A stretch of 64,000 nucleotides of DNA from Linepithema humile (Eukaryota; Arthropoda; Insecta; Hymenoptera; Formicidae): NCBI RefSeq assembly GCF_040581485.1, contig NC_090128.1, forward strand, positions 32,704,931 through 32,768,930, given 5' to 3'. Below are positions 22,639 to 36,275 of this stretch, one piece after another. Under the pieces are notes generated by a model. The model did not search any database, was not told the DNA's origin, and saw nothing but the letters and a program-made list of their open reading frames with translations. The position numbers and the translations under genes are program-made. Position 1 is the stretch's first letter. Each line of letters opens with the position of its first letter.

Positions 22639-25600
22639 GACAATTCCTTCCAAGCACTGGTGTATCGCGTGGAAGTTGGATTACACAGTGCGGAAGATGC
22701 GGGTCAGTTTGCTGATTTATGTCACATTTGAAAGGATCTTCGACTTCGCGAATAAAAAGCGACGGACGTCGCGAGCAAAAAGGCGATACCGTTTTATTTG
22801 ACCCGCGCTCGCTGCATTGTAGTGATTTATTACTGTTCGGAGTTCTTCAAGTTTCTTTTCGTGCATAATTTATCGATGCAGCTTTCATATCGAGAGATTA
22901 TGCGCGCTCCGGAGATGCTGCTTCCGAAAACATTTTGGTCCTTTTTTAAAGTCACGAATATTGTGCTCCATTTCTTCGAACGCGAACAATGTAGTAAACC
23001 GAACGAGGCAGCGCGATGATAAACGTCTCATTAAGAGTTATTTATTATGCGATATGGAAATTAGGTTGCGATGTAGAAGAAGCTGCAGAAACCGCAGACC
23101 GTACTGCAAAGCAGTCCGAACGATAGTTGTTCTTGCGTGATGAAGTACATCCTGTTTGGACACGTAAGAAGCCTTCCTTCCTTTCAAAGAAAGCGTGTCT
23201 TTTCTTCGTGAAGTCAAGATCGTCGCCAATGCGATTCAGATTACCGGCGAATACGTGGCTTGCTCGTGGTGAAGCGAAATCGAAGACGACCCGGTCGTAC
23301 AAGTTCCACTGGTCCAATAAAGTGGAGCGATTAAATTTTTTAAGAGCCTAATCTTCAGAGGAAGATTGCACACGAATATAAAAATCACCTTAAATTACTA
23401 CGAATAACACCTGTATCTTTATTAATAATTTATTGAATATATATATGTATATAATGCTTGAATATTACATTACAATATTAATACAAAAATTTTTGAAAAA
23501 TTTTATTTTTAATTTTTGAATGCGATACGTTTGCCAGCACAGTATGTTTTTTTGTTTTCTTAATAGCTACCTGTTTTTGTAGCATTTAATTTAATGCAAA
23601 AATATTTGCGTGAGCGTTTTTCGATCGCGTAAAAATAGCACTGACATCGCCCATCATGATCGTTGTCTGAAACTAGTAGAACAACATTTATCCGGACGAC
23701 GCTAGCGCAAGGAAGTCCAGAGATCCATATCGGATCGATAATATCCTTGGACTTCGCGAGGGCTGAACGAGAGAAAAATAGTCATTAAACAGAATGCGCT
23801 TAATCACGCGAGTCAGATCTGCTTGAAGATACTTGACAACTTCCGTTTGTTTCTTTTAGCATTCTTAATATTGAGTAATTTTTTATTAGACGCCTATTAT
23901 GTGTAACATATACTTTATATATTAACAAATTTTGTTAATACAGATTGTTATTTGAACTAATAACTTGTTTAAGGCATTTTTCTAAAAATATTCACGGATT
24001 AATAGCTGGTGTGGAATTTTTGCGTCGAGCTTTATTTTGTTTTTTACTTGATTTCTTTGTTGTGGAGCCTATTCAAACGAATTCGGAAGAAGCCGCAATT
24101 TCGCGTTTGGCTGAATAAACCATTTGTACGTAAATTTCTGTAGTCTCTTGAAGGGAACAAATTGTAGCTGTCAGTCGACTTTACGGGCAGCGGCTCGTCG
24201 TCTAAAACCGGTAAAGGGTTGCTCACTGATCGTAATTTGAGCCTCTCTTTGTTGCTGCGCTTCGTATCAAGGACGACCTTCGACTCCACGAAGAAGATTG
24301 CTCCTGGCAGATTGAAGAGCCGTCACGTGATTAAACAGGATGTGCGGTGCCCTGCACGCGATTCGAACTTCGCCAAAGTCCGCGATTTCACTCGATCGCT
24401 TACCTGCAGTCGCTATCAAAAAGCAGGAACTTCACTCGAAAAACAAAATAACGTGCCGAATTTTGTAACTCGAAACTGGATAAGTGATTGCGTTTACTAA
24501 TTAAATAATTAGTGAAATAATTTATTAACGGTGACCAGTCGGGACTGGTTTATGCCGGACCTATGCCGGACAAAAAGTCAACTTTGATGCAATCGCCGGC
24601 GATGATGCGGGATTTTTTAATTGAACAAATGATTTTCGTGCAGCGAGAAAAAAGAAAGCACGTTTGCACGCTCGAACAGGATGCACTCCATCATGCGAGC
24701 CTCGAATAAATATTTATCGTAACGAGTTTCAATGTTTACCAATGACACTGCCCGATGCGTATCGTTCGCGTGAGAGGTTTCTTCTAATGGTCTCTCCCGC
24801 TCGTCGTCGATGCGTTCTCAGCGTTTTCCGCGCGGCAGTACGTCCGATAATATCGCAAGTAAACCGTCGGGAGAACCGTATCGCTCGCTTCGAAGGGCCA
24901 TATCGATAAAAATTTTGCAAACACGCTTTTACACGTCGTATTTTTATTAATTAGTTCACCGGCTGCCGGTGCCAAGTCGAGCAACGGTATATAACTGGTT
25001 TATCGTTGACTCTATCGTAACGAGGAAGCCACGTGGTCGCGCGCTGATTCGTATCGCGGTGGTAACGATCGCACGTTGCGCGCAACTGCTGTTTTTGCAT
25101 CTTGTTAAAGAAAAAGGAAATGTTAATACGGTCGTGCGCAGAGTTCAAGTGAATATGCAATTTGTTATTCGATAATAATGCTAGATAGTGTTATCAGAAA
25201 ATGACAGATTTGAGAACTGGTTTATTTATAAATTTCTCACAAAGTTGTATTTAAAGTTGCATAGAAACAAGTTATAAATATTACAGATTTTTTTTCTAAC
25301 AAAAATACAACACTGAAAATCTTGTATTTGCTTCACACAAATTTTTACATTTTTGTTTTAAAATGTCTTATTTATTTAATTATTAATTAATTTTTTATTT
25401 TTTATTTATATTATTTATTTATTTCTAATTTTTTTAATTTTTTCTATTTATCTGAATGTTTATCTCAAAGGGAGAGCTGACCGAGTTCGAACGTTAAAAA
25501 TTTCTACATTGTTAGATGGAATAACCGACTAAATAAGTAGCTACTTGCAAATTTACTTTTGCCGATTTCCTCGAAAAATGTCAGTTGGTCGATCGAACGA

Positions 25601-28600
25601 GCTCGATTCATCGTCTAAAAAAAAAATCAGCACGGTCGGGCGCTCCGCGCGATTTCGCCATTGCTCGGCGATGCGTATCGTATGGCCGAAAAACGCGCTG
25701 CTCTCGTCCGGTTGCATCTACGCAGCATCGCCAACAGCAGCGGCAACAGCTGGAAAAAAATATATATCCATGGGCCCAAGCGGGACATGCTCGATCACGC
25801 CAATCGAGATTTCTCCGAAATTTACGCGATGGCGATGCGTTCAGCGGGCGCGCTTAACGCCGCGCGATCTTTGCATAAAATCGGCATAAGGCGCGCGATC
25901 GCGGGCCAAAGTTATGAAGTCCTTTTCGCCCCGGGACCCGGATTGGCGTGTCAGCTAATTGGACCACCGCAGACCGTTGCCGGGAACCGGTATAACGAGC
26001 TTCTTTCTTTGACTTCGCGCACACTGTTCCGCGGAACGGAATGATACGCACTCGTTCGCCGATCCCCGATATGTATCGCGATCAAAAACAAAGATGTTTT
26101 TCGGGGAAGTTAGTATATCGAGCGGCGAAAGCGACGTCTGACGGGAAATATTGAGAGTCCGACATAATATAATGAGGGCGTGTATGTATACGTTATTGAT
26201 AAACAACGCATCGACATTTATACATCTGTGGCTTAATGCAAGAACAATTAATGTCACTCTGTGATTAAGAGTGAGCAATAAATTTTGATAAATACGATTT
26301 TTCATAGGAGAGTTAATTTCGCAACTAAAAATAAAATAATTATGATTCAGATTTTTTGTTTTTCTGGAAAACTTCGGATTTTTTTATTAATTTTTTAAGA
26401 ACTGTACTTGTTTCTTACGCGGGATATTTTATTTTGATTCCTGCATATTAAGATATGATTTCTTATTAATATAATGATATTTATATGTAACAATTATATG
26501 AGTTAATTTCAACAACTCAAAATATTGATTTGAAATATACTTACCGAGAAATTAAAACATAAAATTTCGAAAAAGAAATTGTCGTCTAATTAAAACTTTC
26601 GTTCAGGGAAGTTATGTCGTGTCAGGGAACATTGCTTCGTGCATGCGGCAATGCGCGAACGCACCGCGTGTCGTATTGAAAGCGAAGATTTCTCTCAAAG
26701 AAAAGGAAGAAAAAAACAGAAGGAACATTTGCGAATATCCTGCGTCACGAATGTTTCCGTATCCGTGATGTTATTTAACGAGAAACGCACTCTCGCCGCG
26801 ACTTCTGAATTAATTTCCATAATGAAGAGGAACCGAAGCATACACTATAGATTAATTAAAAATATGGACTTTTGATAAGTACACTGAGTAATGGTCCTTT
26901 TATGCGGTAGCAATCGGGGTTCCTTGCCGTTTAAGACGTAATTGGACTTATTTAGTGGATCCCTATCCCCGCGATGTTCGAGATATTATAATGCAGCTCC
27001 TCTGAAACGAGATTCATTAAGGTATTAAATTTTATCATACTACCTAATTAATTTTATTTTACATTATGTCCGAGGAAGCAAATGTTTCTTATCCGATATA
27101 AAATTATGTTTTTCCGATGAATAAAATTTCTTGTTACATTCTTTTTTTATCCATTTAATTGATTATTTGCATTAATAATGCATTATCTAATTCTTTTTTT
27201 TTTTTTTTTGTTAAATTTTGTACAATTTATAATGTATCGGGGATCCAATAATGTAAAGATGATGACTGCTGCAAAAAGATGAAAAAAAGACGAAGAGATG
27301 CGCAGGACGATATTTACAAACACCCGGCGAAGGTGTCGCGCACATTCCATCGGGGTATCGCAATAAAACGTCATTTTTATCACCACGGCGCGAAGCCGAT
27401 GCGAGTGCCGACGACCAAACAGAAAGTCGATAAAGTCCGTTCGGTATTGACGGAGGACCAAATGTCGCACATTATTCGCGTTCGACGAATCGCTTTCGCC
27501 AATGGCCAGATCGTAAGAATAAACGAGACGCAGATATGCGCGCGCGAAATCGGCGACGTTAATTCTTCTGCGGCGAGAATGAAGCGGATCCACTTGCACT
27601 TCACGCGCAAATAAGCGGAATCGTCGATCAGGCGGGCGTGTAATACCGGTGGATTCGAGGGTGTTTATCGGCGCGAAGGCTCTTTATCGGCGTCGTTTAT
27701 CCCGTCGTCTTGTTGACAACCTGCGAATCAGCGATGCACACGTATGCGATGCGTACGGCGCGGTGAAACACAATGCAACGGCTCTCGCATTCAGGGATAT
27801 GAATAAAGGATATGTCTGCCTGCCTCTGCGGCTGTTTCGTGTACTTTACTCGAAACTTTACGAAGTTCGGTTTTCGCATAATGTCACAATACTCGCACTT
27901 TTTGCGAGTATTTTAAAGTTTACGAGCAATGAAAATTATGATGTGGACAGCGAATCAAGAAAGAATTTGGAGTTTTCGAGGTGTGCGATATTAGTATTTG
28001 TTACAACAGGATATTTTCGCCGTCTGTTTTCTTAATCCGCGACGTAAAACGACACACTTAAGAGTCTTTGTCCACTCTTAAACGAGTAACCCCATAATTT
28101 CGGCAACGATGTCTCGAAAACGAGGACGACTCGGACAAAACGCCACGAAACACCTGTGCCCTTATTTTCGATGCCAGTATCCGTGACAGCCCATCAAAAT
28201 CCGTTCGCCCGGCTTCTCTTCTCTATGTTTCCACGTATGCATCCTATTTACATGCCAAGCGTCTGCCGGATAGATCCTCACGCGCGGCTACCCTCTATCT
28301 GTACGCGTGATCACCCGCATGCGAAGCCCTCGGACTTTTGCGCGCACGATGATCGGGAATCGCGCCTTCCTTTCTTCCTGAACGCGATACACGCGCGCGC
28401 GATGCATAATCAGTTCAGCCGCGTACCTCTCTCGCGAGATAGAAGCCTCATTCGTGAAGCGTAAACATTAACCCGTTGCTTCGCTATAAATAGCCGCAAC
28501 GCCTAACGTACTATTAAGTCGTTCCACGGCGCAATATCTCTTGCCGCCTCCTTCATCGCCGACCCTTCTCATCTCCCTTGCGAGCGCGATTCCCGGTCTT

Positions 28601-29346
28601 ATCTGTAACGCCTGCGTATGTGATAAGACAACTGGTAAATTTGCACGCTTGATCGTACCACGGATACGGCGCGATTTAACGGAATTATGAAGATTATCTG
28701 GAAGAATTTTATATTAATATGCGAAGTCGTCGAGCGACTTCGATAAAGCGCAGAAATCATAGTTTCTTGTTTTTTTTTAAATTGCCGAGCTACGCGTTTG
28801 AACGTACTGCGGGAGGAATATACCATCGCCCGCATTCTCATTTTTCGAAACAGTAGTTTCATCTGTATCCGTCCGTGCTCGGGTAAAAGTACGCCGTGCT
28901 GTAAGATATACGCGTCGTTTCATACGCGCACGCTCGCATACGGACCTATAAATTTAATTTTTCGGCCGAACGAATTTACATTTACATTCCCAGCGCGATT
29001 AAGTCTTGAGATTTTGCAACGGGATATTATCATTTGTCTGTAAGTGCACTCATGCTCCGCAACGAGTCTCGTCTCGAGCAGATATTAACTGGACGGAATC
29101 TTCTCGGAAATGTGATGAATAAAAATTTTAATATGGTAAATGATGAGAGTGCGACATGTTACGTTTATTCAATCGTCTTTTTTTTTAACGTCACAACTGT
29201 TTGAACAATTTAAATGTGCATTTGAAAAAGCGCGCGCGTTATGAGTTCTAATAATAATTAAAATCAGTCATATTGTCATATTTCAAGTAATAAAAATTAT
29301 TACTCTAATTTTTCGAATATTTATTGAGCAACATATGATAATACTA

Positions 29347-30240
29347 GGTGCGCAACTAAGTTTCCGGGTTTTTTTTATCAATGCAAAATGGAAAATTTCA
29401 AGAGAAATACAAAAAACGGTTTATTCAAAATATCGTCCCTCGCTAGCTACACATTTTTGCCATCTCTCTGGCAATACATGAATACCGCGACGATAAAACG
29501 ACGCGTCTTTGAATCGAAACCATTCATCCAACCAATTCTGCACTTCTTCGAAATTGGCCAAGTGTAGCCCAGCCAAGCCATGCGCCATCGACCGGAACAA
29601 GTGATAATCGGAAGGGGCCAGGTCTGGTGAATACAGCGGGTGCGGTAGCAGATCCCATTTCAGCGTTTTGATGGTGTCCTGGACGATGGAAGTGCGATGG
29701 CACGGAGCGTTGTCGTGCTGCAATATTACTCGTTCGTGTCTCGTGTCCCATTCTGGCCGTTTTTCGAGCAATGCATGGTTCAAATTTATCAGTTGTTGTT
29801 GTCTTGTGTTTGCGTATCATTTTCATCCAATAACGCTTGCAGATCGGCGTCCTCAAATGTTTTTGGTCTTCCGGAGCGCTCCTTGTCCTCAGTGTCGAAA
29901 TCGCCACTTCTGAAGCGTTTAAACCAATCTTTACAGGTAGTTTTCGATGGTGCATGTTTGCCGTAGGCTTTCTTAAGCAAACGACCTGCTTCAGCTGCAT
30001 TTTCTTTCAAGTTGAAGCAGAAAAGCAAAGCTTCCCGCAAATGCTGTTTAGTTGGCACAAAACTCGACATCTTTATTGTTAGAAAAAAAATTTTTGCGTT
30101 GCGATATGTGTTGGTATTATAACTGGTTATTGTTGACAGATGTCCAAGTTAATAAAAAAACACAACTTTAGACATGTATATCGACTACATGTATCGTTAG
30201 CGCCATTCATGTGTGAAACCCGGAAACTTAGTTGCGCACC
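29347..30240 (-). mobile_element. Internally deleted mariner element
   Basis: The ends are perfect inverted repeats of 25 bases, beginning GGTGCGCAACTAAGTTTCCG at 29,347 and mirrored at 30,240. Both sides carry the TA dinucleotide expected as target duplication (29,345-29,346 and 30,241-30,242). The element is 894 bases, against about 1.3 kb for a full mariner, so roughly 400 bases are missing. The transposase remnants inside are on the minus strand and resemble the mauritiana subfamily. With intact ends it could only move if another source supplied transposase. Confidence 0.95.
29421..30070 (-). pseudogene. Mariner transposase, central part deleted and frame-shifted
   Basis: The 5' part (30,070 down to 29,789) begins MSSFVPTKQ and encodes the N-terminal helix-turn-helix DNA-binding region, including CKDWFKRFRSGDF and ERSGRP, then runs into a stop just after DENDTQTQ. 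The 3' part (29,783 down to 29,421, possibly from slightly further upstream) is in another frame. It carries HDNAPCH and YSPDLAPSDYHLF, the second and third catalytic aspartates separated by 34 residues, as in mariner DD34D enzymes. The segment with the first catalytic aspartate and much of the linker is gone. The junction lies in a short CAA-repeat (about 29,783-29,800), which suggests repair at microhomology. The product cannot be an active transposase. Confidence 0.93.
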
Positions 30241-31599
30241 TAGTATATATAAAATTTATTGACTTTATGAATACGACGTAATTAAATACCTCTTTCAGGA
30301 CATTCCATACATTTTATTTGAATGTTACATGCAGAATTCTGAGCATAAAACCGCAGTGCTTCCACAAGAATTAATTTTGAAGATATTAAAAGAATTTATA
30401 TGTATGCAGATTGTAACATTTATCCGCCATTGTGAGTAGCATTGAGAGGGTTGGCTGAGAAAAAAGCGACAAAGCGAGGGACAGTGATAAATTTTCATTA
30501 AATTCCAACGGTGTGCCATTACAGTCGATACCGTGCAATTATGGTCACGTCGATATTAAAGGAATATATTCAAGCTCGCACGAATGGAATATCGAGCGCG
30601 CGATTCAAGGAAACGAAATTGCAGCTGCTCGCGCATTAATTTTTCTCGAGTGATTTGAAAGCGCCGATGCTATGTTCGTGAATCGTCAATTTTAAATTGC
30701 CTTTAGAAACGTTTTAACCCTTAACTGGAACATCTCGATTTATGCGACACGACCGGTACCGTCGAATCTTGCCCAAAAAAAAAAAACCGGGCCTTAAGGG
30801 CATATTTCATTATATTGAAGGCCAACGGAATATTTTATTGAAGAAAGGTCTTTACTGAATTTTCACTGTTACTTTCTCGGCTGCAATTATAGATAAATCT
30901 CAAATTTATTTTTACAGTAAATTGCATATTTAAAGCACATTTTCCTAATTTTTAATTGCGAGAGAAAACAGTTTTTTATCTGGAAGAAATCTAATTTAAT
31001 CAAATTTTCGAAATTGAAATACTTTTTAAGATACATATATCTGAAATAAAAGAAAACCTATAATTTCTTTTTTCTAAAGATAATTTTGCATTTGTTTCTC
31101 TTATTCTGCCGTAAAATTAATTTCAGGATTTTACCATCGCCAAAACAAACGCCACGCGATATCCGCCAATCATCGGTGTCGGTAATCGAGCCCTCGGATC
31201 CTCGGGCTCAGAAATTAATTGAGGGGCGCGAAATTAGATCCGATATTAATTCCCGGCAGTCGTAAAAACGAGCTGCGCGAGGGTACGGCGTGCAGGCGCG
31301 GGGATAATTTCGCCAGGATAATTTCGAGGGAAATTACAACTTTGGCGCTAACAGTCGGTACAATGGTTAATCGATAACGAGGATAATTACGGAATTGCGT
31401 GAAATCGCGCCGCGGCGATCCATCCTGCCCGATCATAATGACCGATCATAATGACCGATCATAATTTCGCTTATTCCTGATCCTTTCGCGCCGGGATTCT
31501 GCTATCTTTGCTCTCGATCTGCCAGCGATAAAGCTCACTCCACGCCATATCACGCGCCTTCTTCCTCCGCGATTTCTTTCATCCTGTGCGACGCAAAGT

Positions 31600-32060
31600 T
31601 GAATCCTTCTCTCGTATGAAACGCGCGCCGCATCGTGTCCCGTCTCTTTTAAACAAAATCGCCCTTTCTTGAACTTATCTTTTATATGAAGCACGATTCT
31701 CTCTTTTGTTCTTCTTGAAATGAAACACACGTTCCCTTTCAATCTCCCTTTCCCTTAAGTAAAACTCTGTCCTCATCTTCCTCCTCCTCTTTCCCTTTTC
31801 TCCTTTCTTATCCCTTATATAAGATACGTTCTCTTTCAAACAAAACGCATACGGTCTTTCTCGATTTACCCTGCTGCCGTCTTCCTTCTTTAAGAGATAT
31901 TCTCTCTCGCTCTCTTCGCTCCCGTCGTTCTCCTTCCAATAAAACGCACTCCGTCTTTATCCATCTCGTTCTTATCTTCTTAGCACTTCTTCTTTCTCTC
32001 TCCTCCCTTTCTCTCTCTTTCTCTCTCTCTCTCACACACTCTCTTCATCCTTTGCTCCCT
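31600..32060. repeat. Pyrimidine-rich degenerate repeat region
   Basis: CT-rich sequence in which AAAACGC or AAACAC, followed a few bases later by GTCTTT, GTTCCC or similar, recurs roughly every 35-100 bases (for example about 31,619, 31,724, 31,840, 31,940). It ends in a (CT)n run near 32,000-32,040. It is a smaller analogue of the purine-rich block at 17.7-19.1 kb. Confidence 0.45.
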
Positions 32061-32199
32061 CACCCTTTCCCTTCGAGCCTTCTTTCACGCACGCCCACCG
32101 CGGCCGTGACCACGTGTTCTACACGCGCGTACGCGTGCGTGCGTCCAAACTTGTGTGCGTGCAAAGGTTCCGAGGTTCTCCACGGAGTCGGTCGAGTCA

Positions 32200-32220
32200 C
32201 ACCTGCTCCTTTTTCCCACG
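32200..32220 (-). promoter_or_regulatory. Composite proneural E-box and Su(H) site, copy 1
   Basis: CACCTGC (32,200-32,206), six bases, then TTCCCACG (32,213-32,220). On the minus strand this reads CGTGGGAA-N6-GCAGGTG, a high-affinity Su(H) consensus beside a proneural E-box (RCAGSTG). The same order and exact gap recur at 37,149 and 55,797. Confidence 0.55.
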
Positions 32221-33748
32221 AGATCGCTTTGCCCCTCAGCCTCCACGTGCATCTCGGCGATCCTCGGTAGTCTCCATCCGACGATCGACGTACGCAACGC
32301 CACTACACCACGCCCGGACGGGATTGGTCGCGATGATTTTATACGATCTCGTGCAACTCTCCGCGCTGCTTCGCGCCGCGCTGCAACGTATGAAAGTAAT
32401 TGAACGCGCAGCCAGTCCCTTTATATTTCACCTCGACTTTGTGCCGATTGTCTTTGAACGGCGCGGGAAACACTCGGCGAACTGACGATTGCAAATGCAA
32501 ATTTTACTCAAGACGATTTATGTGCATTTGCAAATATTTTAGACATAATGAATGTAATGAATAATATGAATATATAAATATTTATAATATTAATAATAAT
32601 AATATTAATATCTTAATAGGGAGAAAAGCCGCGCAGGAAAGACTGCGGATTTTGCACTTTAAAATGTATAAGATTAAACAATTTTATTTTTTTTAATGGC
32701 TTTTATTATACATAAAAAATTTCTGATTGGGAATTTATTGCGTCGTAAAACATTTGTGCATGCTGAGTTTAATTAAATACTGTGTAACTGCAGGATATTA
32801 AATGTATGAAAAATATATGAACCCATCGTACGTGTCCACAGCTTAATAGCTATCGTACTGCTTAGCAGGGAGCCCTATTAATAAAATGGAAAATATATAA
32901 TTTTCACAACAGATGCATGAACTAATTAGAACTTCGAGGCCACTAATCGCGATGAAATACGGCGCGTATGATCTATAGAATCTCTACTTTCTCTCGGCAT
33001 GATAAATCTTTATAAAAGTACAGACGATTATTAAGAAATAAACATGAAAGATTAATTCGTACAATTTCCGCTGCTAGAAGCTGCATGTTATTAAGAGGAA
33101 ATGTATATAGTGTCTCAAAAATCGCATACTTTTTCTGAATCGTGCGCATTAGAAATCCATAAGTAGATCACTCCTATACACAGAGAGATCATTAATAGTC
33201 ATTCAATGTCAGATAAAAATCCATTAGCTGTACATTTTACCTGAATTTTATTTTTTTTATCATCCTCATAAATTTGCTTAAAATGTGGACGTTGTTCAGC
33301 CTGACTGAAATGCAATTCGCGAGCTTCTCAGCTCATTTAACATCAGTCGAAAGAATCGCTTGACGCATTCTTGATTTCAGATTCTCTTATTATCCCGAGA
33401 AAAAAAAAACGGCAAGAATGCAGCGGATGGGTCATCGCGTTTATCGCGGCGTAAAATCCGCGATCGATTACCATGGAGGACGGTTGTCGTAACTCGCATT
33501 CTTAAAATACACCGATGCAGTGCTGGATATTCCCGGTGCGTTCGCGAAATTCGGCGTATAGATCGAAGGGGACAACGGCGGGGGCACGGTTGTACATTAA
33601 GTCGATTAACGAGCCTGCGTGTTCCGCGTATTCTATCTGCATTTCGTTGCGCACGCGATGCGACCGCCAGCTTTATTTGTTGCCTGGTTTACTTTGGTCC
33701 TGCGGTTTATATGCACTGCGGGCGGTGACAGAGACGTTATATTAGACT

Positions 33749-33769
33749 GGGGGGGGGAAGGGGGGGGGA
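33749..33769 (+). repeat. Poly-G tract
   Basis: Two runs of nine to ten G separated by AA. A potential G-quadruplex; no other function is evident. Confidence 0.8.
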
Positions 33770-35736
33770 CTGCGCTGATTCCTCGTGAATTTTAATGAGC
33801 GCCGTGTAAATGCAAACGCGCGCGAATATCCGCGGAATGGATTTAATGCGGCTAAAGCGCCGATGGTGCCGATCGCGTCGATTATTCGCCGAAACCTTCT
33901 ATCAACCGGTGCGTTTTAATGCCGCTACGAATCAGGCGATTTGCTTCAATGGCGCGTAACTGTCGAAACGATTCGCATTAACGTGTGAAACGAGCGCGTA
34001 CTTAACGAGAAGTCGCGAATACGAAATTTCAATGTGTCAAGTGAGGAATTTAAAAGAGTTAATTATGACGTGACAAATGGTAGTTATTAAAACTTTTCAT
34101 GGACAATGATTAATTAATAGATAATTGAAAAATTAATTGCAGATATAATTTTACCAAAATTATTCTTGATGTTTTGTGGTTTTTGATACAAATATTTAAA
34201 TATAATCTTCAATCTTTATTGAAAGGCTTCAAGGCTTACTCATTCTCAATTTTTAAACTTTGGTTTTTGTTTTTCAGACGTAATGTATGTCAAATAAATC
34301 TGGACATTTCGAATAGATGTAAAATGTCGCCGATTCAACTTCACACATTCGTGTGCGACAACCTAAAGCATATATTTATCTAGTTTTTGATATCACGTTC
34401 TCTTTATCGCACAGGTGTGTCCCTGCATTTATCTATATTTAGAAACTCAGATATTCCTCATACACGAATATCAGAGTTAGCTTTATCGATACTCCTACTA
34501 ACGATAAAGAATTTATTTCTCAGGAAACGCAGCTGTAAACGAGTAGAATGCAAGTTAATTACTTCCGACATTTATCGGCCTTTAACAGATTATGAAAAAT
34601 TATAAACACGAATTGTGCGTGATAAGTAATTTATAATTCTTCTATATTATTATTTAAGTAATAAAATTAATTAAATTATTCTTTCATTTAGTTTACCGCC
34701 CAAGTCTTGCTTCTGCCGGAGTCAACCGTATTTAGAGGATAATATTCTCAGTGATAAATCGTTGCTCGTGGTTCGTCGAGAACTTTAATTACAGTGTCTG
34801 ATTTAAACAAGTCGCACAATTTTCTTCGGTACTTAGTTTTAAGGCTTTAATTACGCTTTGCTCGCTGCGCTTTGATCGATGAACTTGCGAGAACCAGACA
34901 CCACTCATTAACATTTTCCGAGCAATCGCTTGTTCTTGTAGCGATGCCAGGTGTGCTAATAATTGCGCTAATTGTACATCATGTATTTTATCTACGCCGA
35001 GCGCTCCTGTATATTATCACGGTAATGCTATCAGATGTTAATCGCTATCGCGATATACTTTTTTAATCTGCCCACAGTTTTTCCAGCTTCTCGCGCGCGA
35101 ATAAATCACACGTCCGCTCGACCGTTCGTCGCTGCGCAATAGTAACCATCATTATTGCATCAACGGCAAACACTGTGTGTCGCTACAACCGGATATCGCC
35201 ATTTGTTTTGATACTCTCGAAGCGGCATTTTTTGAGTGACGGCCTTGGCGTTTCAGCGTACGCTCAAAAAACATACGAATGCGTCCTTCGCCGCGAAATT
35301 TACGTCAACAATTAAATTCCACCTTGAGCGGCCGGGAATACGTCCTGCACCTGATGCCCCCTTGTTAGGGCCCCTTCGTACCCTCGGTGGCCTTGATCTC
35401 GCCGCGTCCTTCCCATGTCTCTTTGCATGGGAGGCATTCGCGAAAGAAACCGAGTGAATTCGCGCTCGCATCGCATTATTTTGAATGCCGAGGGAACGGG
35501 GAGAAACCGAGAATGTGATGAATACGCACCTGTGCGTAAAGTGGACATTTAAGAATTAGTAAACACGAGCCATAACGGGCGACACGGTCGTATACGTGAG
35601 TATTTGCTTTATTTCTTTTGTTTGTAATTCCATACGTTGCGCCGCGCACGGATTTTTGCACTGTTTGCTCACGTTACAAAAACTTAAAAATAACATACTG
35701 AGACTTGGTTTACATTAATTAATCTTATTTGAGCTT

Positions 35737-36275
35737 CCTATTTCCCAAGTAGTGCAAGTCAAAAATTTGCGATTTTGAACTAACACTAGAAATATGTTCG
35801 AAAGGGTTGTTTTTGCATCTAGTAAAAAAGTTTTGTAAGTCTAACTTCATAAATAAGCCGTCTGGGAGCAGTACAAAGTTGAAAGTGTTAACGATAACAG
35901 GTTGGCAGTTGGGGAATAGCGGTGTAAGTCCCGCGCGAGTGATGTGACTTAATATGACTTTGAAGAAATTTTTATTTATTTTTTTCTAAAATTTTTATTT
36001 ATTCTTATCCAAATTTGTTTGAAATGAGTAAGAATTATTATTTTAAAATTAAACACAAGATTTAAGAGTTATATAAAGAAGAAACATTGCAGAAAAACAA
36101 TTTTTTAAAAGTTATAAATTAGATTTTTTTTAAACATGAAAATTTAATTATTTTTTGATATAATAAAAGTAAAAGAAAGTTATTCCCATTTATCTTGATT
36201 TTTCTATAAGCCCCAACGCAAAACGTTTATTTCCCAACAATTGAGAAATTTGACTTGCACTACTTGAGAAATAGG
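35737..36275. mobile_element. Non-autonomous inverted-repeat element, superfamily unknown
   Basis: The left end CCTATTTCCCAAGTAGTGCA and the right end (reverse complement CCTATTTCTCAAGTAGTGCA) match over about 27 bases with one mismatch. They enclose a 539-base AT-rich interior with no transposase. Clear target duplications are not visible at these boundaries; TTATTT occurs on both sides a few bases outside (35,725 and 36,280) and may be a duplication with imprecise ends. Length and structure fit a MITE. Confidence 0.6.

Larger units (their letters stand above)
19301..29346. other. Long non-coding spacer
   Basis: A GC-rich patch at 20.1-20.8 kb and AT-rich sequence elsewhere. It contains a (GA)n microsatellite (21,772-21,830), an AACCGGT inverted pair (22,619-22,638), and a small palindrome ACCAGTC-GG-GACTGGT with a duplicated TATGCCGGAC near 24.53-24.58 kb. 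The open frames near 25.6-26.0, 27.3-27.6 and 28.2-28.5 kb have no recognisable motif. No tRNA or other RNA gene was recognised. Confidence 0.5.
30241..35736. other. Non-coding spacer
   Basis: No gene is recognisable. It holds a 13-base unit CCGATCATAATGA repeated three times (31,428-31,466), a pyrimidine-rich degenerate repeat region (about 31.6-32.06 kb), the first of three composite E-box/Su(H) motifs (32,200-32,220) and a poly-G tract (33,749-33,769). Elsewhere AT-rich sequence prevails. Confidence 0.5.

Noticed and set aside
27279..27614. 112-codon basic open frame and its antisense partners
   Set aside because: Three overlapping frames on both strands with no family resemblance; a nearby open frame on the minus strand is equally long.
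30718..30799. CCCTTAA and TTAAGGG as possible piggyBac ends
   Set aside because: Only seven bases pair, the interval is too short, and no TTAA duplication brackets it convincingly.
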